Of a stretch of DNA of 34,827 bases, positions 8,414-19,233 are shown piece by piece. Positions within the stretch are counted from its first letter, which is position 1. Every line of letters starts with the position of its first letter. The position numbers and the translations under genes are program-made. The notes beneath the pieces are model-generated. The model made no database searches and was not told the DNA's origin. It saw only the letters and a list, made by a program, of their open reading frames with translations. Origin of the DNA: Myxococcaceae bacterium (GTDB taxonomy: Bacteria > Myxococcota > Myxococcia > Myxococcales > Myxococcaceae). The DNA is taken from the NCBI GenBank assembly GCA_020247085.1, contig JADCJJ010000235.1:1-34827 (forward strand), in the 5' to 3' direction.

Positions 8414-11400
8414 GGCGTGACCCGGTGCGCCCGTCGGCGAAGGGCGAGGGCGGCGAGGGCGACGAGCAGCGGCCACGCGGCGCCCGTCCCCGGCGTCGAC
8501 GCGCAGCTCACCAGGCCCTGGCCCGCGTACGTCCACGTGGGCACCCGCATGACGAACGGCACCTCGGCGGAGCGCACGCTCTGGTTGAAGGCGCCGTCGA
8601 GCGCCTCGGCGGCCACCCGGTGCGGGCCCTCGGCGAGCGCGTTCGCCGGGACGGTCGCCGAGAAGCGCCCCTCGGCGTCGGCGACGAGGAAGAAGCGCGC
8701 GCTCCCGTCGACGAAGAGCGTCACGCGCGCCCCCGGCTCCGAGGTGCCCGACACCTCGAGCGGCCGGTCGACGTCGGCCACCTCATCCCGGCGCGGGGTG
8801 AGGATGACCGGCGCGTTCGGCCGGGTGGAGTCCACCGAGAAGGGCACCAGCGTGGAGTCGGGGCCGGTGTTCCCCGCGGCGTCGGTCGCGTTGGCCTTCG
8901 CGGTGTACCGGGCGTCGGCGAGCGGCGTCGGCGGGGCGAGGGTAAAGGCCCCCGACGCGTCGGCGACGCTGGAGCCGGCGAGCTGGCCGTTGATGAAGAC
9001 GGTGACGGTCGCGCCGGCCTCGGCGGTGCCCGCGAGCACCGGGCGGTCGACGGTGAAGACCGTCGAGTCGTTCGCAGGCGTGGTGAAGGTGGGGGCCGGC
9101 GGAGGTACGGTGTCCTTCACGACGGCGCGGGTGTCGCGGCCGGTGCCCCCGGCGGTGCTCTGGCTGGCGCCGACGGCCACCTGGGCCCCGTCTGGCACCC
9201 CGGTGACGTCGAGGCGGGCCGAGAAGAGGCCCATCGCGCAGCTCGCCGTGCCGCTCACGGCGCCGACCGAGAGGCTCACCGGCCCGGCGCCCGTCGTGCA
9301 GAAGCCCGTCACCTCGTACTGCGAGGCCCGGGCGCGGTTGACGGTGACCAGCGGCCCGAGGATGACGGTGGGCACGTTCTCGACGGTGAAGCTCCGGGGC
9401 GCCGAGGCGGGGCCCCCGTTTCCGGCGGCGTCGGTCTGCCGGGCGGTGATGGTGTGCGGGCCCGCGCCCAGGGTGGTGGGGCACGAGAAGGCGCCCGTCA
9501 TCGTCGCGGTGGTCTGACAGACGAGCGCCGCGCCCTCGAGCACCGTGACGGTCGCGTCGGGCTCGGCGGTGCCCGAGAGCATCGGTGACAGCCCGACGCG
9601 GGCCCCCTCGGCAGGGCTCCTGACGACGGGGGCCGCGGGCGGAGTGGTGTCGACGACGAACGCGCGGGGCGGCGAGCCGCTCGAGACGTTGCCCGAGGCG
9701 TCGGTCGCCGTCGCGGTGACGACGAGGGGCCCATCGGCCAGCGCCGGGGTGACGCAGCTCCAGGTGCCCGAGAGCGGCGTCACCACCGCGCACAAGGTCA
9801 TCGCGCCCTGCACCACCTCGACGCGGCTGCCGGGCTCGGCGGTGCCCGTGAGCGTCGGCGTCGCGTCGGAGAGGCGGGCGCCTTCGGCCGGGCGGGTGAG
9901 CGCCGGCGCCGGCGGGTCCACCGTGTCCTTCGTGGTGCTCCGGGTGTCGGTGCCGGTGCCCGAGGCGTTCGTCTGCGCGGCGACGACGGGCACCGCGGCG
10001 CCGTCAGGCACCGAGACGACCATCACGGTGGTCGAGAAGGTGCCGGCGGGGCAGGTGGCCGAGGCGCCCACCGCGCCGACGGTGATGGAGACGACGCCGG
10101 CCGCGGTGGTGCACTGCCCCGACACGCGGTACCCCGAGGCGTTGACGCCGTTGATCGGCTCCGGAGCGTCGAGGGCCACGGTGGGCACCGGCGCGACGAT
10201 GAAGGTGCGCGTCACGGAGGGCGCCGACAGGTTGCCGCTGCCGTCGCGCTGGGTGGCGGTGATCGACCGCATGCCCGGAGGGTACACGGTGGGGCAGCTC
10301 CACTGGCCGCTCCCCGACGCGGTGACGCTGCAGACGAGCAGCGCCCCTTCGGTCACCGACACGGTAGCGCCGGGCTCGGCGGTGCCGGCGATCGTCGGGT
10401 TGACGCCCACGGTGGCGCCCTGCGCCGGGTTGGTGATGGCCGGGGGCGCGGGCGCGGCGGTGTCGACGGTGAAGGTGCGCGTCGCCGAGGGCGTCGAGGC
10501 GTTGCCCACCGCGTCGGTGGCCGTGGCCGAGACGGCGACCGGTCCGTCGGTCAGCGGGCTGACGATGCAGCTCCACGCGCCGCTCGCCGGCACGGTGACG
10601 GCGCAGAGGCTGACGGCCCCGCGCCTGACGGTGAGCGTGGCGCCCGGCTCGGCGGCGCCGGTGAGGGTCGGCGTCGCGGTGGCGACGAGCGCGCCCTCGG
10701 CGGGCGTGGCGAAGGTGGGCGTGGCGGGCGCGACGGTGTCCTTCAGGGCGGTGCGGGTGTCGGTGCCGGTGCCGGTGACGTTCGTCTGTGCGGCGCTCAC
10801 CGCGATGGCCGGGCCGTCGGCGAGGCCCGAGGCGTCGAGGGTGGTCGAGAAGGTCCCGGCGGCGCAGGGTGGCGTCGTCGTCAGCGCGCCGGCGCGCACG
10901 GTGACGGCGCCCGCCGCCGTCGTGCAGGCGCCCGTCAGCGTCCACGCGCTCACGTTGGCGCGCGAGATGGCCGGCGGGGGCGCGAGGGTGACCGTCGGCA
11001 CGTTCGCGACGGTGAAGGTACGGGCGGCCGCCGCCGGCCCGGGGTTGTTGGCGCGGTCGCGCTGCGTCGCCGAGAGGGTGCGCGTCGAGGGCCCGAAGGT
11101 GGTGGGGCAGCTCCACTGGCCGAGGCCGTCGGCGCCGATGGTGCACACGGTGCCGGCGCCCTCCGTGACGGTGACCTGCGCGAAGGGCTCGGCGGTGCCC
11201 GAGATCGAAGGGCTGGGGCCGACGGTCGCGCCGTCGGCCGGGTTGGTGATGACGGGCGCGGCGGGTGGGGTGGTGTCGAGGGTGAGGGTGCGCGGCGCCG
11301 ACGGCGGCGAGGCGTTGCCGGCGGGGTCGGTCGTGACGGCGGTGAAGGTGCGCGGCCCGTCGGGGAGCGCCGAGGTGCTGCACGTCCACAGGCCTGAGCC

Positions 11401-13056
11401 CTGCGTGAGCGCGGTGCAGACGGTGACGCCGCCGCTGACGACGCGCACGGTGGTGCCGGGCTCGGCGGCGCCGGTGAGGGTCGGCGTGGTGGTGCCGGTG
11501 AAGGCGCCCTCGGCCGGCGCGGAGAAGGTCGGGGCGGGCGGGGCGACGGTGTCCTTCGAGGTGGTACGCGAGGTGCTGCCGGTGCCGGCGGCGTTGGTCT
11601 GCGCGGCGACGACGGTGACGGTGGCCGCGTCGGCGAGGGCCGCGACGTTCGGGGTGGCCGCGAAGGCGCCGCTCGTGCAAGGGGCGGTGACGACGACGGT
11701 GCCGACGGTGACTGTGACGGCGCCGGCGGTCGTCTGGCAGGTGCCCGAGACGGGGTAAGCGGTTGCGTTCTGCAGGTTGACGATGCCGGGTGGGTTCAGC
11801 GTAACGACGGGCGCGCTCTGCACCACCGAGAGGGTCTGGTCGCTCGCCTGGTTCTCGACGACCGACAGGCTCGACAGGTTGGCGCGGCCGCTGGTGTAGG
11901 CCCCGGCGACCGACGAGGTGACCGCCACCGTCAGCGTGCAGCGCTGCACGGTGGGCGCCAGCGCGCCGCCCTGGAGCCGCACCGTGTGAGTCGCCGCGCT
12001 CGTCGACAACGTCACCGTGCCGCCGCAGGTGTTGGTGAAGGTCGGGCTGGCCAGCAGCAGGTTCGAGGGGAGCGTGTCGAGGAACCCGAGGTTGCCCTGC
12101 GCCGGCGCCCCTGGCACGTTGTCGATGGTGAAGGTGAGGGTCGTCGTGGCACCGGCCTGCATCGCCGTCGCGCCGAAGGCCTTGGAGAGGGTGGGCTGGT
12201 ACGAGAAGAACGTCAGGTCGTTCGACACCACCTGGGTGCCGGGGGCGGCGCCGAAGTTCCACATCACGGCAAAGCCGTTGTCGGTCACCGCGGTGTCGAC
12301 GAAGTTGGTGAAGGTGGTGGCGCCGAGCACGTTGTTGCCGCCGCCCAGGCCCGCCGGGCACAGCGCGTCGCGGAACAGGCACTCGTAGAAGCCGCCGTAG
12401 TAGCCCGTCCACGGCACGCCGCCGCGGTAGCGCCAGGCGAGCACCACGTTCGACGCCTGGCGGAAGCCGCCGACGACGGTGGGCGGGCCCTGGACGAAGA
12501 AGCTCGGGCCGAAGTCGTCGCCCCCGAGGTAGGCGTCGAGGGCGTGGTACAAGCGCACCGGCACCGTGTTGCCGGGCGGGATCGTCAGCGTGTGCGTCAC
12601 CGACACGAAGTCGTTGGGGACGGTGTAGTCGTAGCGAACCGAGAGATCGTAGTTGCGCCCGGCGACGGTGGCGCGCAGCACGGTGGTGGCCGAGCCGCTC
12701 CCGTTGGGCTGCGGGGTGACGGTGTTGCTCACCGGGGTGAACTCGGCGGCGTTGACGCCGGCGACGGGCGCGGCGGCGAAGTGCAGCGGGCCGAAGACGT
12801 TCGTCGTGCCGACGGCCAGGTACACCCCGTTCGACAGGCCGGTGGCGATGCCCGGGTTGGTGGTGGCGCCGGGCGTCGCGGTCTGCGAGTAAAACTGGCC
12901 GGCCGCGTTGCGGATCACCTGGAGCTGGCCGGTAGGGCCGACGTGCACGCGCAGGCCGGCGCCGGGGCCCGTGCCGCCGCCCGGGTTCAGCGTGACCTGG
13001 GCGAGCGCCGGGGTCGAGAGGCACGAGAGCGCGAGGAGGGTGAGCGACGGACGCAT
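8410..13056 (-). CDS. Giant Ig-like repeat surface protein with MYXO-CTERM-like tail
   Basis: 1548 aa. Signal peptide MRPSLTLLALSCLSTPALA (1-19). Residues ~20-285 are an unrecognised beta-rich domain. Residues ~287-410 resemble the DUF11/DUF7933-type conserved-repeat fold (LSKAFGATAMQAGATTTLTF, then FLDTLPSNLLLASPTF). Residues ~413-1510 are 12 Ig-like modules arranged as four A-B-C super-repeats of 271 aa. A modules end near a KDTV motif, B modules have 'PTLTGAAEPG', and C modules have 'ISGTAEP'. Each module has a conserved Cys pair, except the last B and C. The C-terminus (SCASTPGTGAAWPLL, a hydrophobic helix, then RRRAHR) is MYXO-CTERM-like with a single Cys, suggesting cell-surface sorting. 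The gene overlaps the OmpA gene by 4 nt. An adhesin or recognition receptor role is inferred from architecture. Confidence 0.9.
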   Translation of the reverse strand: MRPSLTLLALSCLSTPALAQVTLNPGGGTGPGAGLRVHVGPTGQLQVIRNAAGQFYSQTATPGATTNPGIATGLSNGVYLAVGTTNVFGPLHFAAAPVAGVNAAEFTPVSNTVTPQPNGSGSATTVLRATVAGRNYDLSVRYDYTVPNDFVSVTHTLTIPPGNTVPVRLYHALDAYLGGDDFGPSFFVQGPPTVVGGFRQASNVVLAWRYRGGVPWTGYYGGFYECLFRDALCPAGLGGGNNVLGATTFTNFVDTAVTDNGFAVMWNFGAAPGTQVVSNDLTFFSYQPTLSKAFGATAMQAGATTTLTFTIDNVPGAPAQGNLGFLDTLPSNLLLASPTFTNTCGGTVTLSTSAATHTVRLQGGALAPTVQRCTLTVAVTSSVAGAYTSGRANLSSLSVVENQASDQTLSVVQSAPVVTLNPPGIVNLQNATAYPVSGTCQTTAGAVTVTVGTVVVTAPCTSGAFAATPNVAALADAATVTVVAAQTNAAGTGSTSRTTSKDTVAPPAPTFSAPAEGAFTGTTTPTLTGAAEPGTTVRVVSGGVTVCTALTQGSGLWTCSTSALPDGPRTFTAVTTDPAGNASPPSAPRTLTLDTTPPAAPVITNPADGATVGPSPSISGTAEPFAQVTVTEGAGTVCTIGADGLGQWSCPTTFGPSTRTLSATQRDRANNPGPAAAARTFTVANVPTVTLAPPPAISRANVSAWTLTGACTTAAGAVTVRAGALTTTPPCAAGTFSTTLDASGLADGPAIAVSAAQTNVTGTGTDTRTALKDTVAPATPTFATPAEGALVATATPTLTGAAEPGATLTVRRGAVSLCAVTVPASGAWSCIVSPLTDGPVAVSATATDAVGNASTPSATRTFTVDTAAPAPPAITNPAQGATVGVNPTIAGTAEPGATVSVTEGALLVCSVTASGSGQWSCPTVYPPGMRSITATQRDGSGNLSAPSVTRTFIVAPVPTVALDAPEPINGVNASGYRVSGQCTTAAGVVSITVGAVGASATCPAGTFSTTVMVVSVPDGAAVPVVAAQTNASGTGTDTRSTTKDTVDPPAPALTRPAEGARLSDATPTLTGTAEPGSRVEVVQGAMTLCAVVTPLSGTWSCVTPALADGPLVVTATATDASGNVSSGSPPRAFVVDTTPPAAPVVRSPAEGARVGLSPMLSGTAEPDATVTVLEGAALVCQTTATMTGAFSCPTTLGAGPHTITARQTDAAGNGGPASAPRSFTVENVPTVILGPLVTVNRARASQYEVTGFCTTGAGPVSLSVGAVSGTASCAMGLFSARLDVTGVPDGAQVAVGASQSTAGGTGRDTRAVVKDTVPPPAPTFTTPANDSTVFTVDRPVLAGTAEAGATVTVFINGQLAGSSVADASGAFTLAPPTPLADARYTAKANATDAAGNTGPDSTLVPFSVDSTRPNAPVILTPRRDEVADVDRPLEVSGTSEPGARVTLFVDGSARFFLVADAEGRFSATVPANALAEGPHRVAAEALDGAFNQSVRSAEVPFVMRVPTWTYAGQGLVSCASTPGTGAAWPLLVALAALALRRRAHRVTP
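8540..11820. repeat. 813-bp in-frame super-repeats inside the surface-protein gene
   Basis: The sequence TGTCCTTC, which encodes the KDTV junction on the minus strand, occurs at 9111, 9924, 10737 and 11550, exactly 813 bp (271 codons) apart each time. Each period encodes three Ig-like modules. Four periods fill most of the region, with the promoter-distal copy most diverged. Such DNA can gain or lose whole units by homologous recombination without a frameshift. Confidence 0.88.
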
Positions 13057-13084
13057 GGGCGGGTTCCCGGGTGCCGGAGCGTCG

Positions 13085-13114
13085 CCGCTACGCCAGCCGG
13101 TGCGCGGCGGTCAA
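13085..13114 (-). promoter_or_regulatory. Candidate sigma-70-type promoter of the surface-protein operon
   Basis: On the minus strand, TTGACC (13114-13109) is followed after 18 nt by TAGCGG (13090-13085). Transcription would start near 13077, giving a leader of about 20 nt before the ATG at 13056, in which GGGAA may serve as the ribosome-binding site. The -35 is good and the -10 is weak. Confidence 0.35.
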
Positions 13115-13215
13115 GCTGTGAACCGCAGCTGACAGGAGGGGGAGGGGCCGCGGGGCGACCCTGCGCGAGGCTCCTCGCTCCCATGAGGGCCGACCATGGG
13201 CGCCGGAGCAATCCG

Positions 13216-13243
13216 TTGCGAACGGCAGGGGTCCTTCTGTAAT
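13216..13243 (+). promoter_or_regulatory. Candidate gcvP promoter, implying a near-leaderless mRNA
   Basis: TTGCGA (13216-13221), a 16-nt spacer and TGTAAT (13238-13243) fit a sigma-70-type promoter. Transcription would begin around 13250, only about 5 nt before the gcvP ATG at 13255, and no Shine-Dalgarno sequence precedes that ATG. No glycine-riboswitch-like structure fits into such a short leader. Confidence 0.4.
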
Positions 13244-13254
13244 CCGCCGCCACC

Positions 13255-16112
<2,858 letters not shown>

Positions 16113-16116
<4 letters not shown>

Positions 16117-16652
16117 CGAAGGCCCGGGTCGGCGCGCTCGTGTCGAGCGCCGCCCTGGCCCTGGTCTATGGCTTCAACTGCGCGAAGAACGTCGCCGTCG
16201 GCCGGCGGGTGCGGTTGGTGTGCCCGGCGTTGGTTGCCGCTTCGACCGAGCGGCTGACGACGAGCGGGCCGCTGTTCGACAAACTCTTCGGCGCTGACGC
16301 GCCCCGCATGCGCCAGATGCCAGAGGCGGTGGTGGGTGACACCTGCGCCCAGCTCGACCGGGAGCTCGCCTGGTACCGTTGGAACCTGGGGCGGACGGTT
16401 CGGCTCGAGGGCACGCGTGCCCGACGGCAGGCGCTCGTGGCGGCGCTCGACCGGGCCGTCCCCGCCTGCGTCGCCCGGGCGGCCGCCGCGATCGAGGCCG
16501 AGCACCCCATCGACCAGCCCCTCGCCGCGGCGACGTGCCAGGTGCTGAAGACGCTGCGGGCGACCCTCGACACGCCGCTCGTCGACGGAACGCCCTGGGC
16601 GCTGGCCGAGCAGCTCGAGCGCTTCGTGCCCCCGCCGGCCCGACGGCCGTAG
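16113..16652 (+). CDS. Unknown small exported or membrane-anchored protein
   Basis: 179 aa from a GTG that overlaps the gcvP stop (GTGA, 16113-16116), implying translational coupling. Residues 6-23 ([18 protein letters not shown]) are hydrophobic and could be a signal peptide or anchor; the Cys at 23 lacks a proper lipobox. The mature part is Ala/Arg-rich and largely helical, with scattered Cys (C40, C75, then PACVARA and ATCQVL) and a [14 protein letters not shown] segment. I do not recognise a family. Its coupling to gcvP may be positional rather than functional. A longer frame continues upstream inside gcvP but is a shadow. Confidence 0.65.
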
Positions 16653-16794
16653 GCGCGCGCCCAGAGGCCCCGCGGAGGCGCCGGCGCGGAGCCCGCCCTC
16701 GCGCGAAGCCGGGCGTCGGGGGGCGGGTTCGACGCAGCAGCTCGCTTCGGCGCCCCTCCTGCCAGGGCCCCGTCGAGGCGCCTGACCGGAGCGT

Positions 16795-16817
16795 GACGCC
16801 GGGCAACGGCCGGCGTC
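16795..16817 (+). terminator. Perfect 8-bp inverted repeat without U-tract
   Basis: GACGCCGG and CCGGCGTC flank the 7-nt loop GCAACGG, immediately before the 19-bp repeats. It lies about 140 nt after the upstream stop codon and is not followed by T residues, so it could be a weak terminator, a protein-binding palindrome or part of the repeat element. Confidence 0.3.
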
Positions 16818-16820
16818 GGG

Positions 16821-16896
16821 TGGCTGACGGCTGACGCGGTGGCTGACGGCTGACGCGGTGGCTGACGGCTGACGCGGTGGCTGACGGCTGACGCGG
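16821..16896. repeat. Four perfect 19-bp tandem repeats upstream of the kinase gene
   Basis: The unit TGGCTGACGGCTGACGCGG starts at 16821, 16840, 16859 and 16878 with no mismatches, and the array ends as a fifth unit diverges after TGGC. Each unit contains two CTGACG half-units 8 bp apart. The array ends 69 bp before the kinase ATG, a position suited to an operator or spacer, but slippage alone could produce it. Confidence 0.95.
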
Positions 16897-16965
16897 TGGC
16901 CTGCGCCGCGGCCGCGTCGGCGGCCTGTACGCCCGGGACCGGGCTGGTAAGGTGCCGCCCGCGCG

Positions 16966-18171
16966 ATGGCTCAAGCAGACCCGAAGAAGAACATCCGGTT
17001 CGGGAAGTACACCCTCATCGACCGGATCGCGGTCGGCGGCATGGCCGAGATCTTTCTCGCCCGGCAGGCCGGCATCGAGAACTTCGAGAAGACCATCGTC
17101 ATCAAGCGGATCCGCCCGCACCTGTCGAAGCAGCCGAACTTCGTGAAGATGTTCCTCAACGAAGCCAAGCTCGCCGCGCAGCTGAACCACCCCAACATCG
17201 TTCAGATCTACGACCTCGGCCGCATCGGCGAGTCGTACTTCATCGCGATGGAGTACGTCTTCGGGCGCGACATGCGTCGCATCATCCCCAAGGCCGACTC
17301 CCTGGGCATTCCGTTCCCCATGGTCTACGCGCTGAAGATCGCCTCGAGCGTGTGCGAGGGGCTCTACTACGCGCACCAGAAGACCGACACCTACGGCACG
17401 GCGCTCAACATCGTGCACCGCGACGTCACGCCCGAGAACATCTTCGTCTCGTTCGACGGCACGGTGAAGGTGCTCGACTTCGGCATCGCCAAGGCCGCGA
17501 ACCAGATCGAGCAGACGCGCGCTGGCGAGATCAAAGGCAAGCTCTCGTACATGTCCCCAGAGCAGTGCATGGGGAAGCAGCTCGACAACCGCAGCGACCT
17601 CTTCTCGCTCGGCACCGTGCTCTACGAGTGGCTGACGGGCTTCAAGCTCTTCACCGGCGACTCCGAGGTGGCGATCCTCAAGTCGATCACCGAGGGAAAG
17701 ATCTACGCGCCGAGTTACTTCAAGGCCGACATCCCCGAGGCGGTCGAGGCCATCTTGATGAAGGCCCTCGAGAAGGATCGCGAGCGTCGGTACCAGACCG
17801 CCTGGGACATGCAGTACGACATCGATCAGTTCCTCTCGCAGCACGAGTTCACGCCGTCGAACATCCACCTCTCGAACTTCCTCAAGCAGCTCTTTGACGA
17901 CGAGCTCGAAGAGGAGAAGCAGCGGCTGGCCCGGCTGCGCGAGCCGGGGGTGGCGGCCCCCGCGGAGTCGATCGCCGAGGAAGACGAGATCATCTCGACC
18001 ATCGAGCCGATCAGCGAGTCGCAGCCGCTCGGAGAGGGGCAGGGTAAGGCGGTCACCATCGACCTCGCCGCCTCGGAGTTCGATCAGCTCGCCGGAATCG
18101 CGCGGCGCCACGGCCTGTCGGTGTCGGCCCTCGTGCGCGACGTCGTCGGCGGCTTCCTGAAGTACCGATGA
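16966..18171 (+). CDS. Ser/Thr protein kinase with C-terminal ribbon-helix-helix-like segment
   Basis: 401 aa. The kinase domain spans about residues 14-290: the Gly loop AVGGMAE (22-28), the ATP-anchoring K47 in VIKRIRP, the catalytic loop HRDVTPEN with D153, DFG with D171, and the activation segment ending in YMSPEQ. The Lys usually found two residues after the catalytic Asp is Thr, a variation common in myxobacterial kinases (often HRDVSPQN), so activity is still expected. There is no transmembrane segment. After an acidic linker (~310-355), residues 362-401 (VTIDLAASEFDQLAGIARRH, then GLSVSALVRDVVGGFL) match the beta-strand/helix/helix pattern of CopG/Arc ribbon-helix-helix DNA-binding domains; this is inference. 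The gene overlaps the next by ATGA. Confidence 0.93.
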   Translation: MAQADPKKNIRFGKYTLIDRIAVGGMAEIFLARQAGIENFEKTIVIKRIRPHLSKQPNFVKMFLNEAKLAAQLNHPNIVQIYDLGRIGESYFIAMEYVFGRDMRRIIPKADSLGIPFPMVYALKIASSVCEGLYYAHQKTDTYGTALNIVHRDVTPENIFVSFDGTVKVLDFGIAKAANQIEQTRAGEIKGKLSYMSPEQCMGKQLDNRSDLFSLGTVLYEWLTGFKLFTGDSEVAILKSITEGKIYAPSYFKADIPEAVEAILMKALEKDRERRYQTAWDMQYDIDQFLSQHEFTPSNIHLSNFLKQLFDDELEEEKQRLARLREPGVAAPAESIAEEDEIISTIEPISESQPLGEGQGKAVTIDLAASEFDQLAGIARRHGLSVSALVRDVVGGFLKYR

Positions 18172-19220
18172 GCCGACTCGCGGCGGTGCTCGTGGTCGCG
18201 GCGGCGGCGCGCGAGGCCTCGGCGCAGGCGCGCGCAGGCGCCGCGGCAGCGCTGGTCGACGGGTACGCGCAGGTGGTGCGGCCGATGGGCGAGGCGCTCT
18301 CGGACCCCGGGGCTGCCTCGGCGCCCGAGCGCCCCGAGGCGTCGCCCAGCGCGCGCGAGCTCGGGTCGCGCCCGGGGCGCGCGTCGTGGCTGTCGGCAGG
18401 GCGCGGGGGCCCGGTGTTCGCGCTCACCGAGCTCGTCGCCGGCGGCGTGGCCGGCGCCCTCGTCGGCACCGGCGTGGCCGGCTCTGGCTCGCCCTTCACG
18501 GCGCCGCAGGGGGGGGACCTCGGCGCGCTCCTCGGTGGCGTCACGGTCGGCGCCCTGGGGTTGGTGGTGCAGTACTTCCAGCCGATGGGGCTGCTGGCGG
18601 CGTGCGCAGCGGCGCTGGGCGCGGGCGTCGGCGCGCTGGCCGGTCTCGGCGCGGCGGTGATGCTCGCCGAGCGCGTCTTCGGCCTGCCGGCGGTGCTGCC
18701 GGGGCTCCTCGCGCTGGCGGGTTCGCAGGTGGGGGCCCTGGTGCCGCTCTCTCTGCTGTGGACCGCCGCGGAGCTGTCGCCGGGTGATCTCGCCCTGGTC
18801 GGGGCCGGCGCACTGTCGGCGCTGGCGCTCACGGGGCTGGTCAGCGTCGCCTGGACGACGTCCCTCGCTCCCGGACCGGCCCTGGTGGCGCCAGCGCTCG
18901 GCGCGGCGGTCGGCGGGCTCCTCGCCGCTGCCACCGAGCTGCCGGCGGGCGCGGTCTTGCGCTTCACGGGGGTGCCCCTCGGCGTGGCCGTGGCCTGCTA
19001 CGTCGTCGCGGCGGCGCTCTCTGCCGACGTACGGGTCGCGGCCATCACCGCGCTCACCGGTGCCGGCATCGCCGTGGGCGTCACCGCGCTCGTCACGGCA
19101 GCGACCGAGCCGCGGTCGCGCCGAGCCGAGGTCGAGGTGACGCCGACGATGTCGCTGCTCCCCCCGCCGCCAGGCGCCGCGCCCTGGGCCGCCGGGCCCG
19201 CGCTCGCCGGCCGGTTCTGA
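18168..19220 (+). CDS. Multi-pass membrane protein of unknown function
   Basis: 350 aa, with an ATG overlapping the kinase stop (ATGA, 18168-18171), so it is probably translated with the kinase. A short N-terminal signal-like hydrophobic stretch (LAAVLVVAAAA) is followed by a polar Ala/Pro/Glu-rich region to about residue 80. Seven or eight Gly/Ala/Leu-rich hydrophobic segments then run between residues 83 and 315, for example ALTELVAGGVAGALVGTG, LLGGVTVGALGLVVQYF, LPGLLALAGSQVGALVPLSL and VAVACYVVAAAL. The tail is charged and then Pro-rich. No transporter or enzyme motif is recognised. Given the coupling, it may be a membrane partner or target of the kinase. Confidence 0.75.
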   Translation: MSRLAAVLVVAAAAREASAQARAGAAAALVDGYAQVVRPMGEALSDPGAASAPERPEASPSARELGSRPGRASWLSAGRGGPVFALTELVAGGVAGALVGTGVAGSGSPFTAPQGGDLGALLGGVTVGALGLVVQYFQPMGLLAACAAALGAGVGALAGLGAAVMLAERVFGLPAVLPGLLALAGSQVGALVPLSLLWTAAELSPGDLALVGAGALSALALTGLVSVAWTTSLAPGPALVAPALGAAVGGLLAAATELPAGAVLRFTGVPLGVAVACYVVAAALSADVRVAAITALTGAGIAVGVTALVTAATEPRSRRAEVEVTPTMSLLPPPPGAAPWAAGPALAGRF

Positions 19221-19233
19221 CCCGAGGTTCGTC

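Larger units (their letters stand above)
16653..16965. other. 313-bp intergenic region with hairpin and short tandem repeats
   Basis: The gap between the gcvP-coupled gene and the kinase gene is very GC-rich and holds no convincing gene. It contains a perfect 8-bp-arm hairpin (16795-16817), four 19-bp tandem repeats (16821-16896), and the kinase ribosome-binding site (AAGGTG at 16949-16954). I see no clear sigma-70 or sigma-54 promoter. Confidence 0.7.

Noticed and set aside
6458-9517. 1019-aa plus-strand open frame
   Set aside because: It lies antisense to the OmpA and surface-protein genes, has low-complexity Ala/Arg/Val composition and no domain; it is a GC-bias shadow.
9545-11758. 737-aa plus-strand open frame with internal periodicity
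   Set aside because: Its periodicity simply mirrors the 813-bp repeats of the real minus-strand gene.
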